Positions 31,601-46,600 of a stretch of 64,000 bases of DNA are shown one piece after another (the first letter of the stretch is position 1; every line of letters begins with the position of its first letter). The stretch spans positions 168,573,298-168,637,297 of the forward strand of contig JAIOJX010000030.1 of assembly GCA_022376925.1 (NCBI GenBank). Reading direction: 5' to 3'. Made by a program: the position numbers and the translations under genes. The notes beneath the pieces were generated by a model. It made no database searches, was not told where the DNA came from, and was given only the letters and a program-made list of their open reading frames with translations. This stretch comes from Tragulus kanchil. Taxonomy: Eukaryota > Chordata > Mammalia > Artiodactyla > Tragulidae.

Positions 31601-34600
31601 TGTGTGCCCTGCCCCTTTCCCTCCTGTTACACACTTTTTTTTTCAAACCTACTCTAATTATGATTTCCGTTAGTTCTGTGCATGTTTGTAATGGCTCCTT
31701 TGAAATCTTTTCCTATTAAACCCAACATGTGGGCACTCTCACAGGTAATTTCTGATGCCTGCTCTTTTTCTGGTTTATGGGTCATACGTTCTTGTTTCTT
31801 TGAATCCCTTGTAGTTTTTTTTGTTGTTGTTAGAAACTTGACATCTTAGATAATATATGGTAGAAACTCTGTGTACTGGTCTCATCCTCTAGGATTTCTT
31901 ATTTACAGCAAATAAGGAGAACATCTTAAGAATACTTGCCAAAGCAATATCTCTCTTGAACAGTAAAATTGAGGAGATTTTAAGCTAAAAGTATATGCAT
32001 ATTCATGAAAGGACTTGATTGAACAAAGGAAATTTTAGCATAGTGTTGGGACAGAGGTCAACAGAGTTGAAGCTTTAGTTGACTGAAGTCTGGGGGATCA
32101 GCATCATCTTTCCATCCTCTGCCTTAGTAGGGGCCTTACTTCCTCAAGAGCTCAAAGATGTATTATGTGTATCCCTTGAGGAACCAGGAGGGCATCCCAA
32201 GTCTACACTATTGTTTCTTAACTGCTCCTCCCTTGCTTCTACATTCCCTTTCTTTTTTTTTTTTTAAAGATTTATTTATTTATTTATTTTTGGGCGGGGG
32301 TCGGGTTGGGGAGGGAGGGGAGCGGGCAGGCCACTTCTATTGGTCTTTCATTTATCTATTTTCATCTGTCTTTGTTCTTTGGCTCCTGTGGGCCTCCCAT
32401 CGCGGCAGCCTCTGTTGTCGCCGAGCGCCGGCTCTGGGCGCATGCGCTCCAGAGCTCCGGCTCGGTAATTGGACACATGGGTCCAGCCGCTCCGTGGCAC
32501 GTGGAATTTTCCCACTCTGGTCTTTTGATGGTGCCTTGAAACTGTCATGGCGCCTCTGGGTGTGTCATATAGCTTGCAGACTGAGGATCAAGGTCTAGTG
32601 GAAGTCTGCCATCTTGGACCCATTTGATTCTAATCTGTTTATATTGTGTCCTTGTGCTATGTCATTCTTTCAAAATGTGTGCCCTGCCCCTTTCCCTCCT
32701 GTTACACACTTTTTTTTTCAAACCTACTCTAATTATGATTTCCGTTAGTTCTGTGCATGTTTGTAATGGCTCCTTTGAAATCTTTTCCTATTAAACCCAA
32801 CATGTGGGCACTCTCACAGGTAATTTCTGATGCCTGCTCTTTTTCTGGTTTATGGGTCATACGTTCTTGTTTCTTTGAATCCCTTGTAGTTTTTTTTGTT
32901 GTTGTTAGAAACTTGACATCTTAGATAATATATGGTAGAAACTCTGTGTACTGGTCTCATCCTCTAGGATTTCTTATTTACAGCAAATAAGGAGAACATC
33001 TTAAGAATACTTGCCAAAGCAATATCTCTCTTGAACAGTAAAATTGAGGAGATTTTAAGCTAAAAGTATATGCATATTCATGAAAGGACTTGATTGAACA
33101 AAGGAAATTTTAGCATAGTGTTGGGACAGAGGTCAACAGAGTTGAAGCTTTAGTTGACTGAAGTCTGGGGGATCAGCATCATCTTTCCATCCTCTGCCTT
33201 AGTAGGGGCCTTACTTCCTCAAGAGCTCAAAGATGTATTATGTGTATCCCTTGAGGAACCAGGAGGGCATCCCAAGTCTACACTATTGTTTCTTAACTGC
33301 TCCTCCCTTGCTTCTACATTCCCTTTCTTTTTTTTTTTTTAAAGATTTATTTATTTATTTATTTTTGGGCGGGGGTCGGGTTGGGGAGGGAGGGGAGCGG
33401 GCAGGCCACTTCTATTGGTCTTTCATTTATCTATTTTCATCTGTCTTTGTTCTTTGGCTCCTGTGGGCCTCCCATCGCGGCAGCCTCTGTTGTCGCCGAG
33501 CGCCGGCTCTGGGCGCATGCGCTCCAGAGCTCCGGCTCGGTAATTGGACACATGGGTCCAGCCGCTCCGTGGCACGTGGAATTTTCCCAGGCCAGGGATC
33601 GAACCGGCGCCCCTTGCGCTGCAAGGTGGTGTCCTTACCCATTGGACCACCAGAGGAAGCCCTACATTCCCTTTCTTAAGCTCATTAATTACTGAGGCCT
33701 GTTGAAGGGCAAACATTGGGCTAGGCTTATATCACAGAATCGCCTAGGCCACAATTATGTCAAGAAAGCTATTCCTAGTTCGCTTTCTCAGAGAAACCCT
33801 GACCTGTCTGCTCACAGTTAGAATAACCAGGAAGATCTAGGCCTGTCCCCTGTCATGCCCAGGAAGCCTGGAGATGGATGAGAACAAGCAAGAAGGGAGT
33901 TTCTAATGTTGCATTCTAAAAAACCTTTAATGACTTTCTTATCTTTTTTTTCTAGCTGAGTTACGCAATGTGACAAATCAGTCTAACCAACCAAGGTAAG
34001 GAAAAAATCTTGTTGGTGAGACCAAAAAGAATTAGGGATGTAATATTCTAAAAGCAGCCCTTTAGCATAATAAGTAAGGGATTCTTGTTTCAGTGTTAAA
34101 CATTGTCCTCAGCTTCTTGGAAAAACAGAATGATCATATCTCCTCCCTACCCCTATCCTCTCACCTTATAAACTAAAAGATGGAATCCTTTGGGATGAAT
34201 TATTTTATTATTGCTATTAAGAGAGAAGTCAGAGATAAGCAGAGCTTGGAGCTCCCTTTCAGTTAATTTCAAGTAGTAATGGCTTTCTAGGATGACTGCT
34301 GTGAAGAGATCAGAAAGAGACACGGGTCATGTGAAACTCTTGGAAATGATAAATCTTGGGCTTGTTGGGGAAACTTAGAGAAGAAACATTAGAGGCAACA
34401 GGAGGCTTGCATCCTTGTTTTCTAGTAAACTTAGCTACTTTGTTTTTTGTCTTTAGTAATGAAGGTGACACTATCAAAGTTTTCGTACGAATTCGCCCAC
34501 CTGTAGATGGTTCTGGATCGGCTGATGGAGAACAAAACTTATGCTTATCAGTGCTCTCCTCTACAACTCTCCAGCTGCACTCCAACCCTGAGCCCAAGAC

Positions 34601-37600
34601 TTTCACATTTGATCACGTGGCCAACATGGACACCACTCAGGTAATGATAATTTGGGAAACTCAGCTTTTCATTGGGAACATACAAGAGCCTTTATTTGGG
34701 GAAGATTTCATTTCTGGTCTCATTAGTTAGATAGATACCAGTAAGGGAGCCAAACATTCCTTAAGTATTTTAAATTTAATTTTATTAAATATTTTTCTGC
34801 CTTCATTGAACTTTATAACAGGATGACAAGGCTGATTTACTCTCCCTCTCCAGTCACTGATGGAGGTTAGTGAAAGTGTACTTTTCAGAGCCACTTGGAT
34901 GATTGATCAGTAATATTGAACTGCCTAGTTTGAGAAGAATGTCTTAGTTCTGGCTGCTGTCACACGAAAATGGGTGGCTTAAACAACATTTATGTCTCAC
35001 AGTTCTCAAGGTTGGGAAATCCAAGAACAAGTGCAAGAGATCTGTATAGTTAAAGCTATGGTTTTCCCAGTAATCATGTGTGGATGTGAAAGTTGAACCA
35101 TAAAGAAGGCTGAGCACCGAAGAATTAATGCTTTCTAATTGTGCTAGAGAAGACTCTTGAAAGTCCCTTGGACTGCAAGGCGATCAAACCAGTCAATCGT
35201 AATGGAAATCAAGCCTGAATATTCATTGGAAGGAGTGATGCTGAAGCTGAAAGTCCGATACTCTGGCCACTAGATAGATGAGGCCCTTATGTTGAGAAAG
35301 ATTGAAGGCAGAAGGAAAGGAGGACTGAAGAGACTAAGATAGTTAGATGGCATCACTGACTCAGTAGACATAAATTTGAGCAAACTCCAGGAGATCATGA
35401 AGGACAGGAAAGTCTCTTGTGCTGCAGTCCATGAGCCACAAAGAGTTGGACATGACTTACCAACAGAACAACAAAAATGACATTTAAAATTCACCTTTTC
35501 AGATTATTAATTTCTCAGATACCCTAGCCACATAAGGCTATTGACATGAGAAATATGAAGTGCATCTGAAGAACTTACTTTACATTTTTTTGTTGGGGGG
35601 GGTATGTGGGTTGGGGAGGGAGGGGGGTGGGCGGGCCACTTCTATTGGTCTTTCATTTATCTATTTTCATCCATCTTTGTTCTTTGGCCCGTGTGGGCCT
35701 CCCATCGTGGTGGCCTCTGTTGTTGCAGAGCACCAGCTCCGGGCACATGCGCTCCAGAGCTCCAGCTCGGTAATTGGACACATCTATCCAGCCACTCCAC
35801 AGCACGTGGGATCTTCCCAGGCCAGGGATCGAACTGGCGCCCCTTGCACTGCAAGGCGGTGTCCTTACCCACTGGACCACCAGGGAAGCCCCAAAAATTT
35901 ATTTAACTTTAATTAAAGTAATGATCACACATGGCAAATCTTGGACATCACGTATGTTGATTATTACACACTTGAGTATTTTTTGTAAGACTTGTAGATT
36001 TTCAGATCTTTTTTTCATCTAGGACATAAGTGAACAATGGAAATAGAAAATGAGCCACATATATAATTTAAAATTTTCTAGTAGTTGCATGTTTGACTGC
36101 TCTGTGCAGTGTGCAGAATTTTAGTTCTCCGACTAGGAATTGAACCCAGGCCCTCAATAGTGAGAGCACTGAGTTCTAACCATTAGACCACCAGGGGATT
36201 TACTAGTAGCCACATTTTTAAAAAATAAAAAAAAATGGGTAAAATTAGGTTTTTTGGCATGTTTTTAAAATTTTGCTTTTTTACTTTTACAGAGCTTTGT
36301 TGTTTACAGATGTATAATCCCAGATTAGTCATATGTATATCCCATCGCCCCCATCCCACTCCTCCAGGCCATCGCATAGCCCCCATGTAAGATTCTTAAT
36401 TAATTAATTTTAATTCTGTATCTTATTTGACCTAGTATATCTAAAATAGCATTTCAACAAGTAATGAACATTAAGTAAGTTATTAATGATGTATTTTCCA
36501 TTCTTTTTTTCATGTTCAGTCTTCCAAAACTGGTGTTTATTTTATATTTACAACACATCTCAAGTTGGACTAGCCACATTTCAGGTGCTCTGTAGCCATA
36601 TCAGGCTCATGGTTACTAGAGTGGATGATGCACATCTATGAATTCTTTCATTGTTGATGCATCTACTCATGTCAAACAGTAAAACCAGAGGCAACCTTGT
36701 GGGTTAAGTACTGAAGATTAATATAGTGCTATGTATTTCATGCTTATACCAGTATAATATTGTGTGCAGTATACTAAATTCTGTATAAAGTCTAGATGTG
36801 TGGTTTTGATCTGTATTTGCCAAGGAGGGTAATGGATATAATTTTCTTTTTCTTTTTTTTTTTCCCTCATTGTTTAAAGGGGTTTTTTTATATATTTTTT
36901 AAATTTTATTTTTTTAATATTTTTACAGAGTTTTGTTGTTCATAGACATATGTGTTCCCAGATCAGTCATATGCATATCCCTGGCACCCTCCCCTCTCCC
37001 AGTACCCCCCTTCCCACCCCTCCAGGCCATCGCACCGCGCCCCTGCAGGATCCCCTATTCCCACAGGGCAATGACAATAGCTATCTTTTTCCGTGTTACT
37101 CCCTGTATGCCTCCCACCCACTGTTCGTTCCCCACAATGTCCATATGTCTGTCCTCTATGTCTGTTTTTCCATAGCTTCACTGTGTGTGTAACCAGGTAA
37201 TGGATATAATTAAATTTACAGTTTTATCGTCTTAGATATTTTAGCCTTTTTTGTATAATGGAGATGATTTTCATGTTAATTGCAAATGAAAATTTACATA
37301 AAAATTTTATTCTATTGTAGAATATAATTCAGGTAAAATGTTTTTGTTTTTATGAAATGTTAATGTATTTGATGTTTACATTTATAGGAGTCTATGTTCT
37401 CAACTGTGGCCAAAGGCATCGTGGAGTCTTGCATGAGTGGTTACAATGGTACCATCTTTGCATAGTAAGTTGTTTACTGTGTTCTTGTACAAGGTTACAA
37501 TAATAAGTCCTTCTCTTTGTTTCCTGTGGTTGCTGTGAAGAATGACCACATACTTAGTAGCTTGAAACAACTTAAATTTACTGTCTTATAGTTCTGTGAA

Positions 37601-40600
37601 TAAGAAGTTTGACACCATGGGTGTCTGCGCTAAAGATGCCAACAGGGACTGTGTTTTGTTGCTTGGTCGTCTCAGCAGACAGAGCTTGGTAATATATGTA
37701 CGGATACTAAGTTATGTATGCAAATGTATCCATAATTGTTTTCTGTTTCTATGCATTTCTATCAAATATATAGTCAGCTAAATTTGAGTTCATCACTGAT
37801 GTCTGAGTCTAATTCAAGAGTTGAGAATCCACATGGGTTCATTCTAGCCTTTCTTTCTTACCTATACCTTCCTGGCTGACAGACACCTGGACTACTGCTG
37901 TCGACCCTTTTTTTATTTGTTCAGCCCTACTACACATGCACAGTGGTTTCAGAATTGTTAACCTGTAACTCTGTGAGAAACAAGTTTACACAGTACAGTG
38001 TTCATGCACAAATGCTTCTTTTGCATCCTACAAATTTTAATCAAAGTTTCATTTTGTAAACTTACTTACATCGTCTCCTTTTCTGCCTACCCTCTTCAGT
38101 GCAGTGTATCATGAACTTGTAATTCAGTTAGAGGCATTCCATCCTGGGGTCTCTGACCTGCTAGTTTGATGTGTTTTGCTTGTGTGTTTAGTTTGCATCC
38201 TTTAGAGCTCACCCTTTGTGTTGCAGGGTTGCATCGTGCTTGGACAGATGTAAGAGACAAGTATTTAGCATTCCTATTGATGAGAATGGTTCCCTCACCT
38301 TCAGAGTTCCTCCTTTGTCCCTTTCATAGTCAGCCACTCCTTTTTCTCTCGAACCCTGGATACGCTAATGTATTTTCCATTCCTGTAGGTTCGCCTTTTC
38401 CAAAGAAATCATGCAATACGTAGCCTTTTGGAGCTAACTTTTTCTCTTAGTAAAGTGTATTTGGGATATGTCTGTGTTATTGCAGGCATCCATAGCTTTT
38501 TCTTTCTTAATTATGAATAAGATAGTATAAACATTTGAATATTGGGTTTTATGCAAACATAACTTTTCAAATCACATGAGTAAATATATAGGAATATAGT
38601 TGCTGGGTCCTATACTGGAAGAAACTGTCAAACTCTTTCAAATATATCTTCGAAGTGTATGATGATGGAAATTCCCTGGTGGGCCAGTGATTAGGACTTG
38701 GTGCTTTCATTGCGGTGGCCTGGGTTCAATCCCTGGTCAGGAAACTAAGATCCTGCAAACCACTCCGTGTGGCCAAAGTATATAAATGAATAAAGCACAT
38801 GATGATCCTGAATTTAAAAATATTAACAGCCTTAAAGTATTGCTGTAGGTTTAATGTTAGAATGTAAGCTAACAATCTTGGCAAGTGGAGTTTAGAATCA
38901 TTTCAGATTTATTTCATAAGTAGGAATATAATTTACAGTGTAATTATTTTTTGCTTTTCTTCTAGTAATAGAACTACTAATTTTATTTAGAACCAGATGT
39001 TTTTAATAGGATGTTGGGAATTATATAGTTCATTTTTAATAGGTGATTTTTGTGTGTATGTACCCTTGATTTATCCATAATAGGCTCAAAATAAAAGAAA
39101 ATAAAAATCTAGACGCTTGCTTCCTTGAAAATTTGCCTTTGCCTTTCAGGGCTACTTCTCATTTGTCTTCAACAGAACTAAATAGTCTCTCTTAAGAACT
39201 GAAGCAGATAACCATTTTTTTCATACATCTTCTCAAGAAACAATAAGATTTTTTTTCCACAGAATATTTTGAATGGTAAAATTTAAAAATTAAATCCCCA
39301 GTAACTAGAGATTATGTATCCTCAAAGTGTTTTCTTTGACGATCCTGTAGGCATACTAATCGTAGTAATTAGCCTAAAAATTGCTTTCGGTAGTTGAGGA
39401 CGGAAAGGAGAAACACATGGAGAGAAGTGAGCATTGATTTATTTCCTGAATGAGCATGCTTCCTGGTTTACATCAGGCTATCTCAATTTTAGAGTGATTT
39501 ATTTATTTATTTATTTTTAGCATTTGTTTGGCAGTGCCAGGTGTTAGTTGCAGCATGTGAAATATAGTTTTCTAACCAGGAATCAAGCCTGTGCCCCATG
39601 CAATTTCAGGGCTTACCTGGTAGTTCAGTGGTAAAGAGTTTGCCTGCCAATGCAGGAGACATGGGTTTGATCCCTGATCCAGGAAGATCCCACATGCTGC
39701 AGAGCAGCGAAGTCTGTGAGCCACGACTACTGAGTCTGTGCTCTAGAGCCTTGCAGCCGCAACTATGGAGCCCATGTGCCACAATTATGGAAGCCTGAGT
39801 GCCCTCACTCCCTGCAACTAGAGGAGAGCTTGCAACAGCACAGAAAACCCAGAATAGCCAAAAAAATAAATAAATAAAAAGAACTGTTTAAGGGGAAAAA
39901 AAGAGAAGGGCTCTCAACAATATCCATTTCTCATTCTGAGTTAGCTTAAGGACTTTTTCCCCCAACTTCCAAAAGAAATAGGTAGACAACTAGATTATGC
40001 TGTTTTCTAACTCTTGGGGCATTGAACCCAAAAGTAAACTCAAAAAAAAATTTTTTTTTGGCGGGGGAGCGAGTTGAGGAGAGGGGTGCCACTTCTATTG
40101 GTCTTTCATTTATCTGTTTTCATCCATCTTTGTTCTTTGGCCCGTGTGGGCCTCCCATCGCGGTGGCCTCTGTTGTTGCAGAGCACCGGCTCTGGGCACA
40201 TGCGCTCCAGAGCTCCGGCTCGGTAATTGGACACATCGGTCCAGCCACTCTGTGGCACGTGGGATCTTCCCAGGCCGGAGATCGATCCAGTACCCCTTAC
40301 ACTGCAAGGTGGTGTCCTTACCCACTGGACCACCAGGGAAGCCCTAAACTCAATATTTTATATCTGTGCCGTGAATCCAAGCTAAACACGTTTGACATGC
40401 TAGTAGACATCTATCTTTAACTTAAAATGTTATTTTTATTAGTTTTTTGTTATTCCTGTTTCTCAGGATACTTGAGGGATTATGGCACTACATAAAACAA
40501 GGCTATCACTTAAGGATGTTTTAAATTGCTTTATTTTTAGTATGAAGCTATCATAGTATCTTTTAAAGGCAGAATTTAGGAAGAAAATTGCTGCATTATT

Positions 40601-43600
40601 CAGAATAACAAAAACTAGGAAAAAATTCAGTCGATTCTGGTTAAATAAATTATGATTCATTCATGGAATACTATGTAGCCATTAAAAAAATAAAGAGGTA
40701 GCTTTCTATCTACCAATGTAGAAAAATATCTGAAATAAAATTAAGGGGAAAAAATACAGGTTGCAAGAAAGTATGAATAATTCATTCCATTTCTATAAAG
40801 GAAAATTAAATGAAAACTCTGATGGCTGTTTTTGTATAATCTGGAGGCAGTTATCAGGCAATTAAGAGTCTTTTGTTCTTAGTGGTAGTATAGGAGAGAA
40901 TTCTCAGAAAAGGGATCATTAACTTTTTTGGAGGGCGGGGAGGGCTGGGGACAGGGGCGGCAGGGGGAGGGGTGGCGTGGGAGGGTTGGGGAGGAAGGGA
41001 GCGGGGCGGGCGGGCCACTTCTATTGGTCTTTCATTTATCTATTTTCATCCATCTTTGTTCTTTGGCCCGCGTGGGCCTCCCATCGCGGTGGACTCTCTT
41101 GTTTCAGAGCACCGGCCCTGGGCGCATGCGCCCAGAGCTCCCGGGTCGGTAATTGGACACACCGGTCCAGCAGCTCTGCGGCAGGTGGGATCTTCCCAGG
41201 CCAGGGATCCAAACCGGCGCCCCTTACACTGCAAGGCAGTGTCCTTACCCACTGGACCACCAGGGAAGCCCCCGGATCATTCACTTTTTACCCAATGTTA
41301 TTTTAAGAAAGAAAGAAAATAAGTTCTTTGTGGGAAAAATTGTATTCTACCAGATCTTATTAAGACAGGGGAAGTCTTCTAAATTTCCTGTGTGAAAATA
41401 ACACATAAAATATTCTTTTTTACAGTGGACAGACTGGTTCAGGGAAGACATTTACGATGATGGGTAAGTAGAGATTTACATTTACCAGCTTAGTCTATTC
41501 CTTTGGTGAGGACAGAACTTAGCATATTTTTTGGAAAGTTACTTTCTATATATGATGTTGACCTCATGAAATTAGGGTTATTTCCCAGGCTGTTGTCACA
41601 TTGTGACTTCCATTATATAAATAGCAAAGTCTGTTTTTAGGTGTATTCCCTACTTAAAGATTAGCACAGAGTGTGTGCTTAACTGACAACTTTTGAAGAG
41701 GGTTTACATGAGTTGCTGCATTATTCAGAATAACAAAAACTAGGAAAAAATTCAGTCGATTCTGGTTAAATAAATTATGATTCATTCATGGAATACTATG
41801 TAGCCATTAAAAAAATAAAGAGGTAGCTTTCTATCTACCAATGTAGAAAAATATCTGAAATAAAATTAAGGGGAAAAAATACAGGTTGCAAGAAAGTATG
41901 AATAATTCATTCCATTTCTATAAAGGAAAATTAAATGAAAACTCTGATGGCTGTTTTTGTATAATCTGGAGGCAGTTATCAGGCAATTAAGAGTCTTTTG
42001 TTCTTAGTGGTAGTATAGGAGAGAATTCTCAGAAAAGGGATCATTAACTTTTTTGGAGGGCGGGGAGGGCTGGGGACAGGGGCGGCAGGGGGAGGGGTGG
42101 CGTGGGAGGGTTGGGGAGGAAGGGAGCGGGGCGGGCGGGCCACTTCTATTGGTCTTTCATTTATCTATTTTCATCCATCTTTGTTCTTTGGCCCGCGTGG
42201 GCCTCCCATCGCGGTGGACTCTCTTGTTGCAGAGCACCGGCCCTGGGCGCATGCGCTCCAGAGCTCCGGCTCGGTAATTGGACACACCGGTCCAGCAGCT
42301 CTGCGGCAGGTGGGATCTTCCCAGGCCAGGGATCCAAACCGGCGCCCCTTACACTGCAAGGCAGTGTCCTTACCCACTGGACCACCAGGGAAGCCCCCGG
42401 ATCATTCACTTTTTACCCAATGTTATTTTAAGAAAGAAAGAAAATAAGTTCTTTGTGGGAAAAATTGTATTCTACCAGATCTTATTAAGACAGGGGAAGT
42501 CTTCTAAATTTCCTGTGTGAAAATAACACATAAAATATTCTTTTTTACAGTGGACAGACTGGTTCAGGGAAGACATTTACGATGATGGGTAAGTAGAGAT
42601 TTACATTTACCAGCTTAGTCTATTCCTTTGGTGAGGACAGAACTTAGCATATTTTTTGGAAAGTTACTTTCTATATATGATGTTGACCTCATGAAATTAG
42701 GGTTATTTCCCAGGCTGTTGTCACATTGTGACTTCCATTATATAAATAGCAAAGTCTGTTTTTAGGTGTATTCCCTACTTAAAGATTAGCACAGAGTGTG
42801 TGCTTAACTGACAACTTTTGAAGAGGGTTTAATGAATTTTTACATATCTGTAACTATTCCCAGCCCCATATCCCATGAGATATTATTACTCCAGCTTCTG
42901 TCATCACTAGTGTCCCTTGTTTTCTGTACTTCTGTGCATGAATTTTTATAGCATTTCCTCTTTTATGTCTGAAGTCTTTAAGCATGAAGTTTCTGAGATT
43001 CACTCATATTACATGTAGTAATAGTTTATTTCCATTGCTTTATAATATATTATTATATGAATAGACCACATTTTCCATTCTACTATTGCTAGAGTTTTAG
43101 ACCCCATGAATAATGCTGTTACAGACATATTTTCCTTGTATGTGTCCCTTAAAGTTCATTCCTTTTTTCTTTTTTTTTTAAAGATTTATTTATTTATTTA
43201 TTTTGGGCAGGGGTCGGGTTGGGGAGGGAGGGGAGCGGGCGGGCCACTTCTATTGGTCTTTCATTTCTCTATGTTCATCCGTCTTTGTTCTTTGGCCCGT
43301 GTGGGCCTCCCATCACGGTGGCCTCTGTCGTTGCAAAGCACCAGCTCTGGGCGCAGTTCATTCCTTTTGAACTTTAGACTTCTGGGAGTGGACTTGCTGT
43401 GTCATAGTATGTGTATGTTAGACCTTTTTTAGATAGGACCATGTTAGAGATGTGTAGTCGTGGCATTTATATGCTCGACATACGTGTCCACCCACACCTG
43501 ATAGTGTCCTTTTTAAAAATTTTGGTTGTTCTGCAGTGTATGTAGTACTGTCTCATTGCATTTTTATTTGCAATTCCTTGATGTCCTTTGATCATCTTTT

Positions 43601-46600
43601 AATGGACATTTGAATAGCCTTTCTGCTAAATGCCTGTTCAAACTTCTTCCTTATTTAAATTTTAGCTTATTATTTTCTTACTCATTTGTGAGAATTCTTT
43701 GTAAAATAGATTAGCTCTTTTGTCTATGATGTAGATGACAGATTTTTCTCTAGATTGTTTTCTTTTGGCTTAAGTTTGTCTTTTGCCAAAGTGTTTTATT
43801 TTTGTGTGGTCAAATTTTAGGTGTTTTTTTTTTTTTTTCAGTGGTTTCTGAGTTGTGAGTTTTAGTAAGAAAGGTTTAAGTAAGAAAGGTTTTCTTTTCT
43901 CTGAAAGGAAACAGGGTATAAATGAGTACTTAAAAATATGCCAGGCATTCTTCAAGGATCTGGTGGTCTATTCAAATACAAGGCAATGTCCAATCTTGGA
44001 ACTTATAATTCTTAGAGGGGGTGTACAATTAAAAGCCAATAAATGTTTAGTAATTACGCCAGAGGTAATAAGTGCTATGGGCTTCCCTAATGGCTTAGTG
44101 GTAAAGAATCCTCCTGCCAAGCTAGAAATGTGGGTTCAGTCCCTGGGTCGGGAAGAACCCCTGGAGGAGATGGCAGCCCCTCTAATATTCTTGTCTGGGA
44201 AATTACCAGGACAGGAGATCCAGGCGCACTACAGTTCATGGGGTTGCAGAGAACTGGATACAACTTAGTCACTAAATAACAGTAGCAACAAGTCTGTTGA
44301 AAAAAAAATAAGGAAAATAAGGGGATGCAAAGGAGCAGGGGTACTGTTGTAGGTGGGTGAGTCAGAGAGGCCTTTCCGGGTGACATGTGAAGAGAATTAC
44401 TAGGGAAATGAGAAGGAACCTTGAAACTCTAGGAGAAGAATCTTCCAGGCAGAGGGTCTGTCCTTGCAGACGCACAGGCAAGCCCTGTGTTGGGAATATG
44501 TTCAAGAGTATTCAGGGAACAGCAAGAAGACACATGGGGCTAGCTTGGAATGTTCCAGAATTAGGGGCAAGTTGGAAATGTGGCCAGTGTGCAGGTCATG
44601 GATTTTGGATTTTTTAATGAGCGGATGTGAAGTCATGCGAAGGGTTTTTTTGTTGTTGTTGTTGAGAAGAATTACATGATCTGATGTATAATTAAAAGGA
44701 TTACTCGAGCAACTGAGTGAAACAGGGATTGTAGAAGGGGTTAGAGCAGAAGCAGGACTGGGAGCCTAGGCAAAAGATAAGGTAACTATAATGAATGTGT
44801 TGAGTATCTTTGTGTAGGATTTAACAGGGAAATGTTATAAAATTATCTGCACCTACTCTAGTATTATCTGTCTCTGTGGTCATTTACTTCCATTTTTCTA
44901 CCCTATTTATACACACACGCACACACACACACATATTTAAGGTACAATTGACCAGGGCCACTTAAAACGTGAGGTATAGCACATCAATATGATGATAATA
45001 TTTTAAAATTTGCTTTCTCTAACTTTCTTGCATACCCCAGCATTTTGGTAGTTCCTGTGGTCTCTTAAGTATAATTAACTAATACATACAGTAACTTTTT
45101 AGATATATTCTAGCTATATAATTTTTTCTGGTGAATATAGCTGTAGCTTGAATTGTATTTCAGAAACTCCTGCTACTTACACGTTTACTGTATCTCCCCC
45201 TTTCCCCAACGTTAACAAAGTGGATGTAGGTTAGTTTTCTCTATATATAGAAATCTTGTGTCGTATTCCTACAGTATCTTTCTTACCAGCTTGTCTTTTG
45301 CTACCCAATTAAGCTAACATACTAGCTAATGGTAAGTTTTAAACCCTGTGGGATAGTTATTCCCACCTGATTTTATTCATTTGTTTGTTTTTTTGCATCT
45401 TTAAAAATGAGTTTTATTGTAGACTCTTAATGATTGTCAGAAAATCTTACAATATATACCTATGGCCTGTCTATTTGTAACATTAGCTCCATTTTATAGT
45501 GGAAAACTCAGAGATTAAGTATTTAATTAGCCTGTAACCACAAAGCCAATGTGTAAAGGTCAGCCTGTGAGATGGAATGTCTTACCCAGCAGTAAAGTAC
45601 AGTTACTTGTTAGTTTTGCTAATTTTGGTACCTGTAAAAGGAAACATTTCAAGCTTGGGACTTAAAGAGATTTTGTAATTTGTTAAACAACAACTGTTTT
45701 TTTTTTTTTTTTAATTTTGACCTCTTTTATTGGTTTTTCATTTATTTGTTTTCATCCAACTTTGTTCTTTGGCCCATGTGGGCCTCCCACTGCAGTGGCC
45801 TCTCTGGTTGCAGAGAACCGGCTCTGGGCGCATGCGCTCCAGAGCTCTGGCTCGGTAGTTGGGCACATTGGTCCAACTGCTCTGCGGCACGTGGGATCTT
45901 CCCAGGCCAGGGATCAAACCGGCGTCCCTTGTACTGCAAGGCGGTGTCCCTACCCACTGGACCACCGGGGAAGCCCCATCCATCTTTATTCTTTTGGCCT
46001 GTGTGGGCCTTCCATTGCAGTGGCCACTATCATTGCAGAGCACCAGAGCACTGGCTCCTAATCGGACACACTGGTTCAGCTGCTCTGTGGCACGCAGGAC
46101 CCTCCCAGGCAAGGGATTTAACCAGCAGCATCCCTTGCACTGCAATGCGGACTCTACCCACTGGACCACCAGGGAGGCCCAACAACTGCTTTTCTAAATT
46201 GGTTAGTGGCTATTGTGTGCCCACAGATAGGCACGTTTTCTTAGGCCATCTCTTAGCACAGTTTAACTTGTTCGGGGGCCCAGAAGAAGCTAGTTGTAAA
46301 ATGTCTTTTCTGTGTAAGTTGCCATTTTGAAGGACTCATGTTACAAAATAAAAATGAGAAGCTACATAAATATCATTTGTATTTTTCTTTAGGACCATCT
46401 GAATCTGATAATTTTTCTCATAATCTGAGAGGCATAATCCCACGAAGTTTTGAATATTTGTTTTCCTTAATTGAACGTGAAAAAGAGAAGGTAAGAAATA
46501 TTGTAAAAATAAAGGGATTCTATGAAATATCTACTTTGGAGTAGTTAGCTACTGCTCATTCGTTCATGATACATGGAGGGGTATAATTGGTCATCTACAG

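Larger units (their letters stand above)
31434..33583. repeat. Tandem duplication D7, unit 1075 bp (31434-32508 / 32509-33583)
   Basis: Equal-length copies. The junction microhomology TTCCCA lies between the solo LTR and a SINE. The first SINE copy is cut at 32508. Confidence 0.97.
40588..42831. repeat. Tandem duplication D8 carrying KIF15 exon 5 (40588-41706 / 41713-42831)
   Basis: Two 1119-bp copies with six filler bases. Differences are confined to a few bases in the SINE (near 41103 and 41129-41146). Confidence 0.97.

Noticed and set aside
42551..42588. Mutually exclusive alternative exon 5 in KIF15
   Set aside because: The two copies and their introns are identical. Functional exclusive exons normally diverge, and this pair lies in one of many similar duplications.
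45680..46330. Open frames of 100-217 codons such as 45680-46330 and 61254-61907
   Set aside because: All are translations of SINE copies with the same recurring peptide (for example [10 protein letters not shown]). They are not genes.
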